64,000 bases of DNA from Streptomyces humi (GCF_001005085.2 NZ_LBMU02000009.1:16372-80371), one strand, 5' to 3'; shown: positions 32,771-42,293, numbered from the stretch's first letter. Numbers and translations: made by a program. The notes: generated from the sequence alone by a model not told the origin.

Positions 32771-33397
32771 TCACAGCGCCTTGAGCGCCTCCGTGGTCCC
32801 GCGAGCCAGCGCCGCCAGGTACCCCTTGGGCAGCTTGGGGGTGCGGATCACCACCGAACGCCAGTACAGCGGGCCGGAGATCAGGTCCATGGCCAGGTCG
32901 TCGTCGAGGTTCCCGGCGAGTTCACCGCGCCGCTGCGCCGCCTCGATGATCTTGCTGGCGACGCCTTCCTGACCCTCCCGCAGGGTCTTCTGCATGGCCT
33001 CGGCGATGTCGGGGTTGCGGGCCGCCTCGGCCTGGAGGTCCGGGATGATCTGCGAGGCGACCGGGTGGCGCAGCGCACGGGAGGTGACCTCGTAGAGCAG
33101 GCGCAGGTCGCCCTCGAGGGAGCCGGTGTCGGGCACCGGCAGGCCCAGCACGGCGAGGGCCGAGACGACGTCGAGGACCAGGTGCAGCTTGGAGCGCCAG
33201 CGGCGGTAGACGGCGGTCTTGCCGACGCCGGCGCGGCGCGCGATGCCCTCGATGGACATCCGGGCGTACCCGACCGCCGCGAGTTCCTCGAAGACGGCGG
33301 CACGGATGGCCTCGGTCACGTCCTCGCGCAGCACGGCCGCTCCGGCGGGGGCTCGTCGGCGCGGACGCGTCTGGGACTCCTCGGCGTTCGTCGTCAT
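32771..33397 (-). CDS. TetR-family transcriptional regulator
   Basis: The 208-aa repressor has an HTH at residues 25-70 (VTEAIRAAVFEELAAVGYAR, MSIEGIARRAGVGKTAVYRR, WRSK) and an all-helical ligand domain with a TetR_C-type block (LISGPLYWRSVV). ATG 33397 follows a G-run (GGGGGG). The gene is divergent from the tagG-tagH exporter, and the 364 bp between them hold three 23-bp iterons with partial dyad symmetry, the first only 24 bp from its start. It probably represses itself and perhaps the exporter. The ligand is unknown. Confidence 0.9.
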   Translation of the reverse strand: MTTNAEESQTRPRRRAPAGAAVLREDVTEAIRAAVFEELAAVGYARMSIEGIARRAGVGKTAVYRRWRSKLHLVLDVVSALAVLGLPVPDTGSLEGDLRLLYEVTSRALRHPVASQIIPDLQAEAARNPDIAEAMQKTLREGQEGVASKIIEAAQRRGELAGNLDDDLAMDLISGPLYWRSVVIRTPKLPKGYLAALARGTTEALKAL

Positions 33398-33761
33398 ACC
33401 CCCCAGCATAGGGGCGTAACGACGAAACGGTTGCGTTCCGACGGGACCTGCCACCCGATCGCCGCAACCGTCACACGCTGAACGACGCCCAGCTCACCGC
33501 CGTATCGAACACCGTTCCAAGCCGCCCTCCGCAACGAATCGATCGCGGCCCGAGCTCGGGAGTGTCACGACGCATACGTCTCCGTGACGACGAAACGGTT
33601 GCGTTCCGACGCCAACTCGGCCTACGCTCCCGTTGCGACGAAACGGTCCCGTTCCGACGTAAGAAAACGTGAAGAGAAGCGTAAGGAAACGCCGGGTGAC
33701 GGACCGGGCGCCCAGCCGGACGCCGCAGCACCCCCACCCCCCGAGTGAGAAAGCAGCGGAT
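33398..33761. other. Divergent regulatory region between tetR and tagG
   Basis: These 364 bp contain three iterons (separate entry) and an A/G-rich stretch after the last one (GTAAGAAAACGTGAAGAGAAG, about 33659-33680) that is unusually A-rich for this DNA. The tagG frame is open through part of it from GTG 33669, but the conserved protein starts near 33762. There is no other gene. Confidence 0.6.
33421..33659. promoter_or_regulatory. Three 23-bp iterons, probable TetR operators
   Basis: GACGAAACGGTTGCGTTCCG followed by ACG occurs at 33421-33443 and identically at 33589-33611. A variant with GTCC in place of GTTG is at 33637-33659. Each has an imperfect dyad (GAAACG, 4 nt, CGTTCC). They all lie between the divergent tetR and tagG genes and nowhere else that I noticed. 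The variable bases fall in the central 4 nt, as expected for a dimeric protein's spacer. Confidence 0.8.
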
Positions 33762-34676
33762 GTGACCCAGGTTCTCCACACACCGCCCCCGACTCCGGTC
33801 ACGGCCGAGGACGACCTCGCGGCGCTCGCCGCCCGGCACGGCCTCTCGGTCAGCGGCGCCCGCCCCTCCCTGCCGGAGTACGTCCGCCAGCTGTGGGCAC
33901 GGCGGCACTTCATCACCGCTTTCGCCACCGCCAAGCTCACCGCCCAGTACGCCCAGGCCAAGCTCGGGCAGGTCTGGCAGGTCATGACTCCGCTGCTGAA
34001 CGCGGCGGTGTACTACTTCATCTTCGGCGTCCTGCTCGGCACCAAGCGGCACGTGCCCGACTACATCCCGTTCCTGGTCACCGGCGTGTTCATCTGGACG
34101 TTCACGCAGAGCTCGATCATGGCGGGCACCCGGGCGATCTCCGGCAACCTCGGCCTGGTGCGGGCCCTGCACTTCCCGCGGGCCGCGCTGCCGATCTCGT
34201 TCGCGCTCCAGCAGCTCCAGCAGCTGCTGTTCTCGATGGCCGCCCTGGTCGTCATCCTGCTCTGCTTCGGCGTCCCGGTCGCCTTCTCCTGGGTCCTGGC
34301 CGCCCCGGCGCTGCTGCTTCAGTTCGTCTTCAACACCGGCGTCGCGATGATCATGGCCCGGATGGGCGCCAAGACACCCGACATCGCCCAGCTGATGCCC
34401 TTCATCCTGCGCACCTGGATGTACGTGTCCGGCGTGATGTGGAGCATCGACAAGCTGACCAAGGGCGACCATCTGCCCCACTGGGTGACGATCGCGCTGG
34501 AGACCAACCCGGCCGCCGTCTACATCGACCTCATGCGGTACGCGCTGATCGACAGCTTCCACTCCAGCCAGCTGCCCCCGCACGTGTGGGCGGCGGCGAC
34601 CGGCTGGGCCCTGGTCGCGGGCGTCGGCGGCTTCATCTACTTCTGGAAGGCTGAGGAGACGTACGGCCGTGGCTGA
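33762..34676 (+). CDS. tagG: ABC-2 polysaccharide exporter permease, TagG type
   Basis: In this 304-aa permease an N-terminal amphipathic segment is followed by six helices with the ABC-2 signature: YAQAKLGQVWQVMTPLLNAA, FGVLLGTKRHVPDYIPFLV, GVFIWTFTQSSIMAG, LVRALHFPRAALPIS. It moves lipid-linked wall teichoic acid or related polymer outward together with TagH. GTG 33762 (VTQVLHTPPPTPVTAEDDLA) is chosen as giving the usual family length. GTG 33669 would add 31 residues of basic low-complexity sequence. tagH overlaps its end by 8 bp, so translation is coupled. Confidence 0.88.
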   Translation: MTQVLHTPPPTPVTAEDDLAALAARHGLSVSGARPSLPEYVRQLWARRHFITAFATAKLTAQYAQAKLGQVWQVMTPLLNAAVYYFIFGVLLGTKRHVPDYIPFLVTGVFIWTFTQSSIMAGTRAISGNLGLVRALHFPRAALPISFALQQLQQLLFSMAALVVILLCFGVPVAFSWVLAAPALLLQFVFNTGVAMIMARMGAKTPDIAQLMPFILRTWMYVSGVMWSIDKLTKGDHLPHWVTIALETNPAAVYIDLMRYALIDSFHSSQLPPHVWAAATGWALVAGVGGFIYFWKAEETYGRG

Positions 34677-35547
34677 GAACGTGAGCGACACCCTTATCCC
34701 CACCGTCGTCGCCGACAAGGTCGACATCGTCTACCGGGTCCACGGCACCGGCGCCGGCCGCGGCTCCGCCACCGCCGCCCTCAACCGCATGCTGCGCCGC
34801 AAGCAGGCCGAGAAGGCCGCGGGCACCCGCCTGGTGCACGCGGTCAAGAGCGTCTCCTTCGTCGCCTACAAGGGCGAGGCGATCGGCCTCATCGGCACCA
34901 ACGGCTCCGGCAAGTCCACCCTGCTCAAGGCCGTCGCCGGCCTGCTGCCCGTGGAGAACGGCGCCATCTACACCGACGGCCAGCCCTCCCTCCTCGGCGT
35001 CAACGCCGCCCTGATGGGCGACCTGACCGGTGAGAAGAACGTCTACCTCGGCGGCCTCGCCATGGGCATGTCCCGCGAGGAGATCAAGGACCGCTACCAG
35101 GACATCGTCGACTTCTCCGGCATCAACGAGAAGGGCGACTTCATCACCCTGCCGATGCGGACCTACTCCTCCGGCATGGGCGCCCGGCTGCGCTTCTCCA
35201 TCGCCGCCGCCAAGGACCACGACGTGCTGCTCATCGACGAGGCGCTGGCCACCGGTGACGCGTCCTTCCGGATGCGCTCCGAGGAGCGCATCCGCGAGCT
35301 GCGCCAGCACGCGGGCACGGTGTTCCTGGTCAGCCACAACAACAAGTCCATCCGCGACACCTGCGAGCGGGTGCTGTGGCTGGAACGCGGTGTGCTGCGC
35401 ATGGACGGGCCGACCGAGGAGGTCCTCGCCGAGTACGAGGCCTTCACCGGTGACAAGTCCGACAAGGCGAAGCCCAAGCCGAAGCCGAAGCCGAAGGCCG
35501 CCCCGCCGGAGCAGACCGCCGCGGCGACGGCCGGCCGGCCTTCCTGA
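34669..35547 (+). CDS. tagH: ABC polysaccharide exporter ATPase, TagH type
   Basis: The 292-aa ATPase has Walker A (GTNGSGKST), signature (YSSGMGARLRFS), Walker B (VLLIDEAL) and H-loop (LVSHNN). The divergent signature without LSGGQ is normal for the TagH/RfbE/KpsT group. The C-terminal tail is a Lys/Pro repeat (KPKPKPKPKAAPPE). Start GTG 34669 follows GAGGAG. It forms the exporter with TagG. A strong terminator lies 13 bp downstream. The TagF-like fusions at 16119-23006 are the obvious candidates for making its cargo. Confidence 0.92.
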   Translation: MAENVSDTLIPTVVADKVDIVYRVHGTGAGRGSATAALNRMLRRKQAEKAAGTRLVHAVKSVSFVAYKGEAIGLIGTNGSGKSTLLKAVAGLLPVENGAIYTDGQPSLLGVNAALMGDLTGEKNVYLGGLAMGMSREEIKDRYQDIVDFSGINEKGDFITLPMRTYSSGMGARLRFSIAAAKDHDVLLIDEALATGDASFRMRSEERIRELRQHAGTVFLVSHNNKSIRDTCERVLWLERGVLRMDGPTEEVLAEYEAFTGDKSDKAKPKPKPKPKAAPPEQTAAATAGRPS

Positions 35548-35560
35548 CGCAGGCGTACGT

Positions 35561-35598
35561 GAAGGCGCCCCGAGCCGTCTCCGGCTCGGGGCGCCTTC
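35561..35598. terminator. Bidirectional terminator between tagH and gdhB
   Basis: A perfect 17-bp stem, GAAGGCGCCCCGAGCCG with its complement, encloses a TCTC loop. It lies between the convergent genes ending at 35547 (plus) and 35629 (minus) and can stop transcription from both. Confidence 0.9.
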
Positions 35599-35628
35599 AC
35601 ATGTCGTACGGCTGCTGCCGTCCTACGG

Positions 35629-38600
35629 CTACGCGTGCGTGCGCAGGAGCGTGCGCATCGTCCGCATGGCCACCGACAGGTTGGCCAGGTCGAAGGAGTC
35701 CGAGCCGCGGATCTCCTCCAGGGTGGCCCGGGCCCGGCCCAGGATCGCCGTGTTCTTCTGCTCCCAGGCCTGGTAGCGCTGCTCGGGCGTCGACGTGCCG
35801 TCGCCCGCGGCGAGGACGTCGGCGGTGAGCATCGCGTGGGCCGCGTACAGGTCCTCCCGGATGGAGGCACGGGCCATCGACTGCCAGCGGTCGGCCCGCG
35901 GGAGCTCGATGATGCGGTCCATCAGCTGGGTGACGCCGAGACGGTCGGCGAGGTCGTAGTACACCTCGGCGACGTCCAGTGGCTCCTTGCCCGTGCGGTC
36001 GGCCACCGAGACGATGTCCAGCGCCGGGAAGGCCGAGGAGAAACCGGCCACCCGGGTCGCCGGCTCGTCCGGGACACCGGCCGCGGACAGCTCGTCGTAC
36101 ACGTGCTGGTACCACTCCAGGTCCGCGCCGCGCAGCAGCTTCGGCAGCTGCTGCCAGACCTGTTCGACCCGCTCGGAGAAGAAGTCGACGGTCTCCAGCA
36201 GTTGCAGCGGCTGCGGCCGGTTGTTGAGCAGCCAGCGGGTGCCGCGCTCGACCAGCCGCCGCGAGTGCAGCCGGATCCGGGTCTGGACGGCCGCGTCGAC
36301 CTTGTTGTCCAGCTCCTCCACCGCGTCCCACACCGGCGCCGAGCGGAAGATCGCGCGGGCCGCGGTCTGCGCCCGGACGATCTCCTCCAGGGAGGCCCCG
36401 GTCTCCTCGCGCAGCCGGTGCAGATAGGTCGTACCACCGGTGTTGACCGTGTCGTTGACCAGGACGGTGGTCGTGATCTCGCGGCGCAGCGGGTGGGTGG
36501 CGAGCGCCGCGGCGAACTGCTCGCGCAGGGCCGTCGGGAAGTACGCGTGCAGCAGGCCGCTCAGGTACGGGTCGTCGGGCAGCGAGGTCGCCAGCAGCTC
36601 GTCGGAGACCGTGATCTTCGTGTACGCCAGCAGGACGGCCGTCTCCGGGCCGGTCAGGCCCTGGCCGGTGCCGATGCGCTCGCGGATCTGCCGGTCGGTG
36701 GGCAGGAACTCCAGGGCGCGGTCCAGGTGGCCTTCCCTGACCAGGTGGCGCAGGAAGCGCTGCTGGGCGTGGAGCATGTCCCCGGACTGGGCGAGGGCGT
36801 TGGCGATGGCCACGTTCTGCGCGTAGTTGTTGCGCAGCACCAGGGAACCGACCTCGTCGGTCATCTCGGCGAGCAGCTTGTTGCGCTGCTTGACCGTCAT
36901 GTCGCCGTCCGCGACCACACCGTTGAGCAGGATCTTGATGTTCACCTCGTGGTCGGAGGTGTCCACGCCGGCGCTGTTGTCGATCGCGTCGGTGTTGATC
37001 TTGCCGCCCCGGCGGGCGAACTCGATCCGGCCGAGCTGGGTCAGGCCCAGGTTGCCGCCCTCGCCGACCACCTTGACGCGCAGGTCGGAGCCGTCGACGC
37101 GGATAGCGTCGTTGGCCTTGTCGCCGACGTCGGCGTGGGACTCGGTCGACGCCTTGACGTAGGTGCCGATACCGCCGTTCCACAGCAGGTCGACCGGCGC
37201 GCGCAGGATCGCCTTCATCAGGTCGGCCGGGGTCAGCTTGGCGACCTTGTCCTCGATACCGAGGGCCTCGCGGATGTGGCCGTTGACCGGGATGGACTTG
37301 GCGGTACGGGGGAAGACGCCGCCGCCCGCCGAGAGCAGTTCGGTGTCGTAGTCGCCCCAGCTGGAGCGGGGCAGCTCGAACAGGCGGCGGCGCTCGGCGT
37401 AGGAGGTGGCCGCGTCCGGGTTCGGGTCGATGAAGATGTGCCGGTGGTCGAAGGCGGCGACCAGCCGGATGTGCTCGGAGAGCAGCATGCCGTTGCCGAA
37501 CACGTCACCGGACATGTCGCCGACGCCGACGACCGTGAAGTCCTCGGTCTGGGTGTCGACGCCCAGCTCCCGGAAGTGCCGCTTCACGGACTCCCAGGCA
37601 CCGCGCGCGGTGATGCCCATGCCCTTGTGGTCGTAGCCGGCGCTGCCGCCGGAGGCGAAGGCGTCGCCGAGCCAGAAGTCGTAGCTGCCGGCCACCTCGT
37701 TGGCGATGTCGGAGAACGTCGCCGTGCCCTTGTCGGCGGCGACCACCAGGTAGGTGTCGTCCTCGTCGTGCCGGACCACGTCCTGCGGGGGCACGACCTC
37801 GCCGGCCACCATGTTGTCGGTGATGTCGAGCAGCGCGGAGATGAAGGTCTTGTAGCTGGCGATGCCCTCCGCGAGCCACGCGTCACGGTCCTTGGCCGGG
37901 TCCGGCAGCTGCTTGGCGACGAAGCCGCCCTTGGCGCCGACCGGCACGATGACGGTGTTCTTCACCATCTGCGCCTTGACCAGGCCGAGGATCTCGGTAC
38001 GGAAGTCCTCACGCCGGTCGGACCAGCGCAGGCCGCCGCGCGCGACCTTGCCGAAGCGCAGGTGCACACCCTCGACGCGCGGCGAGTACACCCAGATCTC
38101 GTACGCCGGGCGGGGCGCCGGCAGGTCGGGGATGGCCTGCGGGTCGAACTTCATGGAGACGTACGAGTGCGGCCGGCCGGCCGCCGTCTCCTGGAAGAAG
38201 TTGGTGCGCAGCGTCGCCTTGATGACGGTCAGGAAGGACCGCAGGATGCGGTCCTCGTCGAGACTCGCCACCTGGTCGAGCGCCGCGTCCAGTTCCTCGA
38301 GGAGCGCGTCGACGATCTCCAGGCCGGCCTTCTGCCGGTCCGGGGACATCCGCGCCTCGAAGAGGGAGACGAGCAGCCGGGTGGTGTGGACGTTGTGCCG
38401 GAGCGTGGTCTCCATGTAGTCCTGGCTGAACGTGGAACCGGCCTGCCGCAGGTACTTGGCGTACGCCCGCAGCACCATCGCCTGCCGCCAGGTCAGCCCG
38501 GCGCTCAGCACCAGGGCGTTGAACCCGTCGTTCTCCGCCTGGCCGGTCCAGGTCGCCGCGAAGGCCTCCTGGAACCGCTCACGGCCGTCCTCGCCCAGGT

Positions 38601-40566
38601 AGTCGCCGCTCGCGGCGCCCTGTGACTTCGGCATGCGCAGCCCGAAGTCGTAGATCCACGCGGTGGTCCGGTCCGCGCAGCGCAGTTCGTACGGCCGCTC
38701 GTCGATCACCTCGACACCCAGCGTGTTGAGGACCGGCAGCACCGCCGACAGGGAGATCGCCGCGCCCTTGCGGTAGATCTTGAAGCGGCGCTCGCCGGGG
38801 GCGGCGCCCACCGGCTCGTAGAGGCTGAGGGCGAAGTCGTTGCCCGCCTCCTCGGTGAGCCGCTCCAGGTGGACGAGGTCGGCGACCGCCGCGCGCGGGG
38901 TGTGGTCGGCTTTGTAGCCCTCGGGGAAGGAGTTGGTGTACTTGCGCTGGAGCTCGGCCGCGCGCTCCTCGCCGAGCTCGGCGTTGAGCGCCTCGGCGAA
39001 GCCGTCGGCCCAGGAACGGGCCGCCTCGACCAGGCGGGCCTCGATGCGGTCCTTGTCGACGTCGGACAGCTCGGGCAGTCCGGTGCCCTGCGGGACGCGG
39101 ACCACGAAGTGCAGCCGGGACAGGATCGACTCGGTGTTCCAGGCCGTGAAGTCGACGCTGGTGCCGCCGAGCTCCTCCTTGAGGATGTCGATGATGCGCA
39201 GCCGGACGCCGGTGGTGTAGCGGTCGCGGGGCAGATAGACGAGGGCCGAGTAGTAGCGGCCGTACTCGTCCTGGCGCAGGTAGAGACGGAGCCGGCGGCG
39301 TTCCTGGAGGTAGAGGACGCTCGTGACGATCGACTCCAGCTCCGGGACCGGAGTCTGGAACATGTCGTCGCGCGGGTAGGTCTCCATGATCTGGAGCAGG
39401 TCGCGGCCGTCGTGGCTGTTGGGCGAGAACCCGGCCCGCTCCAGGACCGCGTCGACCTTGCGCCGGATCACCGGCACCCGGCGCACCGACTCGGTGTACG
39501 CGGCGGACGAGAACAGCCCCAGGAAGCGCCGCTCACCGACCACGTTGCCGTCGGCGTCGAACTTCTTGACGCCGACATAGTCCAGGTACGACGGCCGGTG
39601 CACGGTCGCCCGGCTGTTCGCCTTGGTCAGCACGAGGAGCTTGTGCTCGCGGGCCTTGGCGCGCGCGTCGGCCGGGAGCCGCTCGAAGGACGGGCTGACG
39701 GGGTGGCCCTCGTCGACGGTGTGGTGCGGGTCGGAGCGCAGGATGCCGAGGCCGGTGCCGGGCACGGCGGCCAGGGAGTCGTCCTCGCGCAGCTGGTACT
39801 CGCGGAAGCCGAGGAAGGTGAAGTGGTCGGCGGCCAGCCAGCGCAGCAGCTCGCGGGCCTCCTCGACCTCGGGGCCCGGCAGGTCGGCGGGGACCGGCTC
39901 GTCACCGAGGTGCTCGGCGACGCGGACGGCGCACTCCCGCATCTTCTCCCAGTCCTCGACGGCCTCACGGACGTCCGACAGGACGCGCAGCAGATCGGCG
40001 GTGATCTGCTTGAGGTCGGAGCGGTCGGTCTCACGGTCGATCTCGACGTGGATCCAGGACTCGATGTGCGTGTCGTGCGGCAGCTCGTCGCCGGCGGCCG
40101 GGGTGGGCAGCACCTCGATCAGCTTGCCGGTGAGATCACGGCGCACCACGAACTGGGGGTGGATGACGACGTGGATGCCACGTCCCTGCCGGGTCAGCTC
40201 GTTGGTGACCGAGTCGACGAGGAAGGGCATGTCGTCGGTGACGACCTCCACCACGGTGTGGCTGCATGTCCACCCGTTCTCCTCGACCGTCGGGGTGTGG
40301 ACCCGGACGTTGGCGGTGCCCTGCGGGCGGGTCTCCGCGAGACGGTAGTGCGAGACGGCCGCGCCGAAGACGTCGACCGGGTCGCGGTCGGCCAGGTCCT
40401 CCGGTGCGGTGTGCAGGTAGTAGCGCTGGAGGAACGTGAAGACGGACTCCTGGTCCACCTCTCCCGTCGTCCCAGTCGGTAGGTGCCCCCCGGCCGGGCT
40501 GTTCTCAGCTACCCGGGCGGCCCGATCGAGCAGCTCGGCCTTGGCTTCGTCCAGCTTGGTCTGCAT
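35629..40566 (-). CDS. gdhB: NAD-specific glutamate dehydrogenase, 180-kDa class
   Basis: At 1645 aa this is the size of the large GDH class first described in Streptomyces clavuligerus. It oxidatively deaminates glutamate to 2-oxoglutarate and ammonia with NAD. The N-terminal 700 residues are regulatory and hold ACT-like segments. The dehydrogenase core starts near residue 820 (GVHLRFGKVARGGLRWSDRR, VKNTVIVPVGAKGGFVAKQ) and includes GYDHKGMGITARGAWESVKR and NGGIGTYVKA. ATG 40566 (MQTKLDEAKAELL) has AGAGGA upstream. The 78-bp extension to 40644 lacks a ribosome binding site. It stands alone with 450 bp of non-coding DNA upstream. Confidence 0.96.
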   Translation of the reverse strand: MQTKLDEAKAELLDRAARVAENSPAGGHLPTGTTGEVDQESVFTFLQRYYLHTAPEDLADRDPVDVFGAAVSHYRLAETRPQGTANVRVHTPTVEENGWTCSHTVVEVVTDDMPFLVDSVTNELTRQGRGIHVVIHPQFVVRRDLTGKLIEVLPTPAAGDELPHDTHIESWIHVEIDRETDRSDLKQITADLLRVLSDVREAVEDWEKMRECAVRVAEHLGDEPVPADLPGPEVEEARELLRWLAADHFTFLGFREYQLREDDSLAAVPGTGLGILRSDPHHTVDEGHPVSPSFERLPADARAKAREHKLLVLTKANSRATVHRPSYLDYVGVKKFDADGNVVGERRFLGLFSSAAYTESVRRVPVIRRKVDAVLERAGFSPNSHDGRDLLQIMETYPRDDMFQTPVPELESIVTSVLYLQERRRLRLYLRQDEYGRYYSALVYLPRDRYTTGVRLRIIDILKEELGGTSVDFTAWNTESILSRLHFVVRVPQGTGLPELSDVDKDRIEARLVEAARSWADGFAEALNAELGEERAAELQRKYTNSFPEGYKADHTPRAAVADLVHLERLTEEAGNDFALSLYEPVGAAPGERRFKIYRKGAAISLSAVLPVLNTLGVEVIDERPYELRCADRTTAWIYDFGLRMPKSQGAASGDYLGEDGRERFQEAFAATWTGQAENDGFNALVLSAGLTWRQAMVLRAYAKYLRQAGSTFSQDYMETTLRHNVHTTRLLVSLFEARMSPDRQKAGLEIVDALLEELDAALDQVASLDEDRILRSFLTVIKATLRTNFFQETAAGRPHSYVSMKFDPQAIPDLPAPRPAYEIWVYSPRVEGVHLRFGKVARGGLRWSDRREDFRTEILGLVKAQMVKNTVIVPVGAKGGFVAKQLPDPAKDRDAWLAEGIASYKTFISALLDITDNMVAGEVVPPQDVVRHDEDDTYLVVAADKGTATFSDIANEVAGSYDFWLGDAFASGGSAGYDHKGMGITARGAWESVKRHFRELGVDTQTEDFTVVGVGDMSGDVFGNGMLLSEHIRLVAAFDHRHIFIDPNPDAATSYAERRRLFELPRSSWGDYDTELLSAGGGVFPRTAKSIPVNGHIREALGIEDKVAKLTPADLMKAILRAPVDLLWNGGIGTYVKASTESHADVGDKANDAIRVDGSDLRVKVVGEGGNLGLTQLGRIEFARRGGKINTDAIDNSAGVDTSDHEVNIKILLNGVVADGDMTVKQRNKLLAEMTDEVGSLVLRNNYAQNVAIANALAQSGDMLHAQQRFLRHLVREGHLDRALEFLPTDRQIRERIGTGQGLTGPETAVLLAYTKITVSDELLATSLPDDPYLSGLLHAYFPTALREQFAAALATHPLRREITTTVLVNDTVNTGGTTYLHRLREETGASLEEIVRAQTAARAIFRSAPVWDAVEELDNKVDAAVQTRIRLHSRRLVERGTRWLLNNRPQPLQLLETVDFFSERVEQVWQQLPKLLRGADLEWYQHVYDELSAAGVPDEPATRVAGFSSAFPALDIVSVADRTGKEPLDVAEVYYDLADRLGVTQLMDRIIELPRADRWQSMARASIREDLYAAHAMLTADVLAAGDGTSTPEQRYQAWEQKNTAILGRARATLEEIRGSDSFDLANLSVAMRTMRTLLRTHA

Positions 40567-41018
40567 TGTCCTCTGGCTCCTGTCGCGCGCCATTGCGTGA
40601 CGTAGAAGGAAGTACGGGCTCTTCCCCCTGCGGCTCGACGCCACGGCCGGGGTCTCCGGTCTGCTTCGACGCTATGCCGCAAGGCGAGATGAGCGGGGGG
40701 TATTCGGCCATTCTCGACGGGCCCCAAGGGTGTGACGTCCCTCTCGGCGCCACCACTGCCAGGGCCGTCCGCGACGCCCTCCGCCCGAGAAGACCAGCGA
40801 CCGCCGCCCGGTCACGGAGGTGTTCCGTGCTCACCGGGCGCAGGGCAGGGGCGCCGACGCCCCCGCGAACTATCGCGCTGATCACGCCACCAAGGCTATC
40901 GCTCCCGACCGGGGGCCCGTCATGAGCCGTATGTGTACAAAACAGGGGGTGCAACTTTGACGTTCTGCACAGCGACGACGGCTCGCGAGGGTGCCGGGCC
41001 GACTCTTGCGACCCCGGC
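40567..41018. other. Intergenic region upstream of gdhB
   Basis: No supportable gene lies in these 452 bp. They must include the gdhB promoter and the 3-prime end of the HAD transcript. A 32-codon plus-strand frame at 40827-40925 (GTG start, GGAGGT upstream, sequence VLTGRRAGAPTPPRTI...) is possible but looks like random Pro/Arg-rich translation. An A/T-richer patch with TGTACAAAA is at 40931-40940. Confidence 0.5.
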
Positions 41019-41684
41019 TCACGCCACGAGTCTCTCCGCCTCCTCGACCGCCTCCGCCAGTGAGTCCACCACCGGCACACCGGCCTCCTCCAGGCTCACC
41101 CGGCCGTGCGACCCCCCGGTGTAGAGCACCGCCTTCGCGCCCGCCGCGTGCGCGGCCACCGCGTCGTCCGCCGCGTCCCCGATCACCACGGTCCGCCCGG
41201 GGGCCACGTCCGCCAGCTGCCGCAGGTGCCGCACCATGTGCTCGGCCTTGCTGCCCCCGGACGGCCCGACGCGCCCCTCCACCCGCAGGAAGTGCGGCTC
41301 GATGCCGAATCCGCGCACCAGCGGCACGAGTTCGTCGTGCACGTACATGCTCAGCAGCGACTGGCTGCGCCCCACCGAACGCCACCCGGCCAGCAGCTCG
41401 GCCGCCCCCTCGGTGAGCCCGCACAGACCGCGGTGCTCGGCGTAGTACCGGTGGAAGATCTCGTCCATGACCTCCCACTCGGTCTGCGTCGGCAGCCGTC
41501 CCATCAGCCGCTCGTAGAACTTCGGCACCGGCACGCAGTACAGCGCCCGGTACTGCTCCAGCGTGATCGGTGCCAGGCCCAGCTCGGCCGAGGCCGCGTT
41601 CGTCGCCCCGATGATCGCGTCGTTGTCGTGGAACAGGGTCCCGTTCCAGTCCCAGACGATGTGTGCCTTTTCGTGCTTCCCCAT
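41019..41684 (-). CDS. HAD-family hydrolase (phosphatase-like)
   Basis: Motif I of this 221-aa HAD protein is VWDWNGTLFHDN, where the second Asp of the classical DxD is replaced by Asn. Motif II is in SLLSMYV, motif III Lys is near GGSKAEHM, and motif IV is VVIGDAADDAVAAHAAG. The cap domain (residues 20-90) is of the PGP/Gph type. The substrate is unknown, and DWN instead of DxD may alter or reduce phosphatase chemistry. ATG 41684 gives MGKHEKAHIVWDWNG; an upstream in-frame ATG would add eight residues. Confidence 0.85.
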   Translation of the reverse strand: MGKHEKAHIVWDWNGTLFHDNDAIIGATNAASAELGLAPITLEQYRALYCVPVPKFYERLMGRLPTQTEWEVMDEIFHRYYAEHRGLCGLTEGAAELLAGWRSVGRSQSLLSMYVHDELVPLVRGFGIEPHFLRVEGRVGPSGGSKAEHMVRHLRQLADVAPGRTVVIGDAADDAVAAHAAGAKAVLYTGGSHGRVSLEEAGVPVVDSLAEAVEEAERLVA

Positions 41685-41777
41685 GCCGAAAACGCTACCC
41701 GCCATCACTGACAGTCAAGACCGGGCGGAGCGTCACCGCAGGTCACAGAGGTGCTGCCAGGCCCCGGCAGGGTCCGT

Positions 41778-42293
41778 TCAGCCGCCCAGTCCCACCAGGT
41801 TCGGGATCTCCTGCGTGGCGTACCAGAGCAGTTCGTGGTCCTCGGCGCCGTCCACCACGAACTGCGCGTCGTCGTCCCCGCCGTCCGCGGCCGCGAGCGC
41901 TCCGGCCGCGGCGGTCACGTCCTCGTCCGCGTCGTCGGAGTCGACGTGCACCGCGGCGGCCCTGGCCAGCGCCACCGTCGCGGTCACCCGCACCTCGCCC
42001 AGCGCCGCCGGGTCCAGGCCACGGTCCGGATCGGCCGCCGCCGTGCCGTCGGGCACGTCCACGGCGACCACGACCCGGCGGCGCGGCGCGTCCGGGTCGG
42101 CGGCCAGCAGCCGCAGGGAGGCCAGCGCGGCCCGGCTGAGCGCCGCGTACTCCAGTTCCTCCAGGTCGTCGGAGAGGTACCACTCGCGCAGCGCGGGCGT
42201 GACGGCGTAGGCGACGAACGGACCGGTCCCCAGCGCGCCCGTCTTGTACGCCTCGGCCAGCGCGGGGAGGGTCAGGGGGACGTAGACGCGCAT
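41778..42293 (-). CDS. DUF6912-family conserved actinobacterial protein
   Basis: The 171-aa protein begins MRVYVPLTLPALAEAYKTG and contains AYAVTPALREWYLSDDLEEL and FVVDGAEDHELLWYATQEIP, the conserved blocks I associate with DUF6912. It has no signal peptide or helix of membrane type, and the middle is acidic (DSDDADEDVTAAAG). The family is restricted to Actinobacteria and usually sits near secA, as here. No function is known. The ATG at 42293 is preceded by GAGAGAGCGG. Confidence 0.8.
   Translation of the reverse strand: MRVYVPLTLPALAEAYKTGALGTGPFVAYAVTPALREWYLSDDLEELEYAALSRAALASLRLLAADPDAPRRRVVVAVDVPDGTAAADPDRGLDPAALGEVRVTATVALARAAAVHVDSDDADEDVTAAAGALAAADGGDDDAQFVVDGAEDHELLWYATQEIPNLVGLGG

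Noticed and set aside
35635..38625. Very long open frame on the plus strand opposite gdhB (996 codons)
   Set aside because: It is a shadow of the highly G+C-biased third positions of gdhB. The protein is Val/Leu/Arg/Gly/Asp-rich with no recognisable domain, while the minus strand encodes a clear 180-kDa glutamate dehydrogenase.
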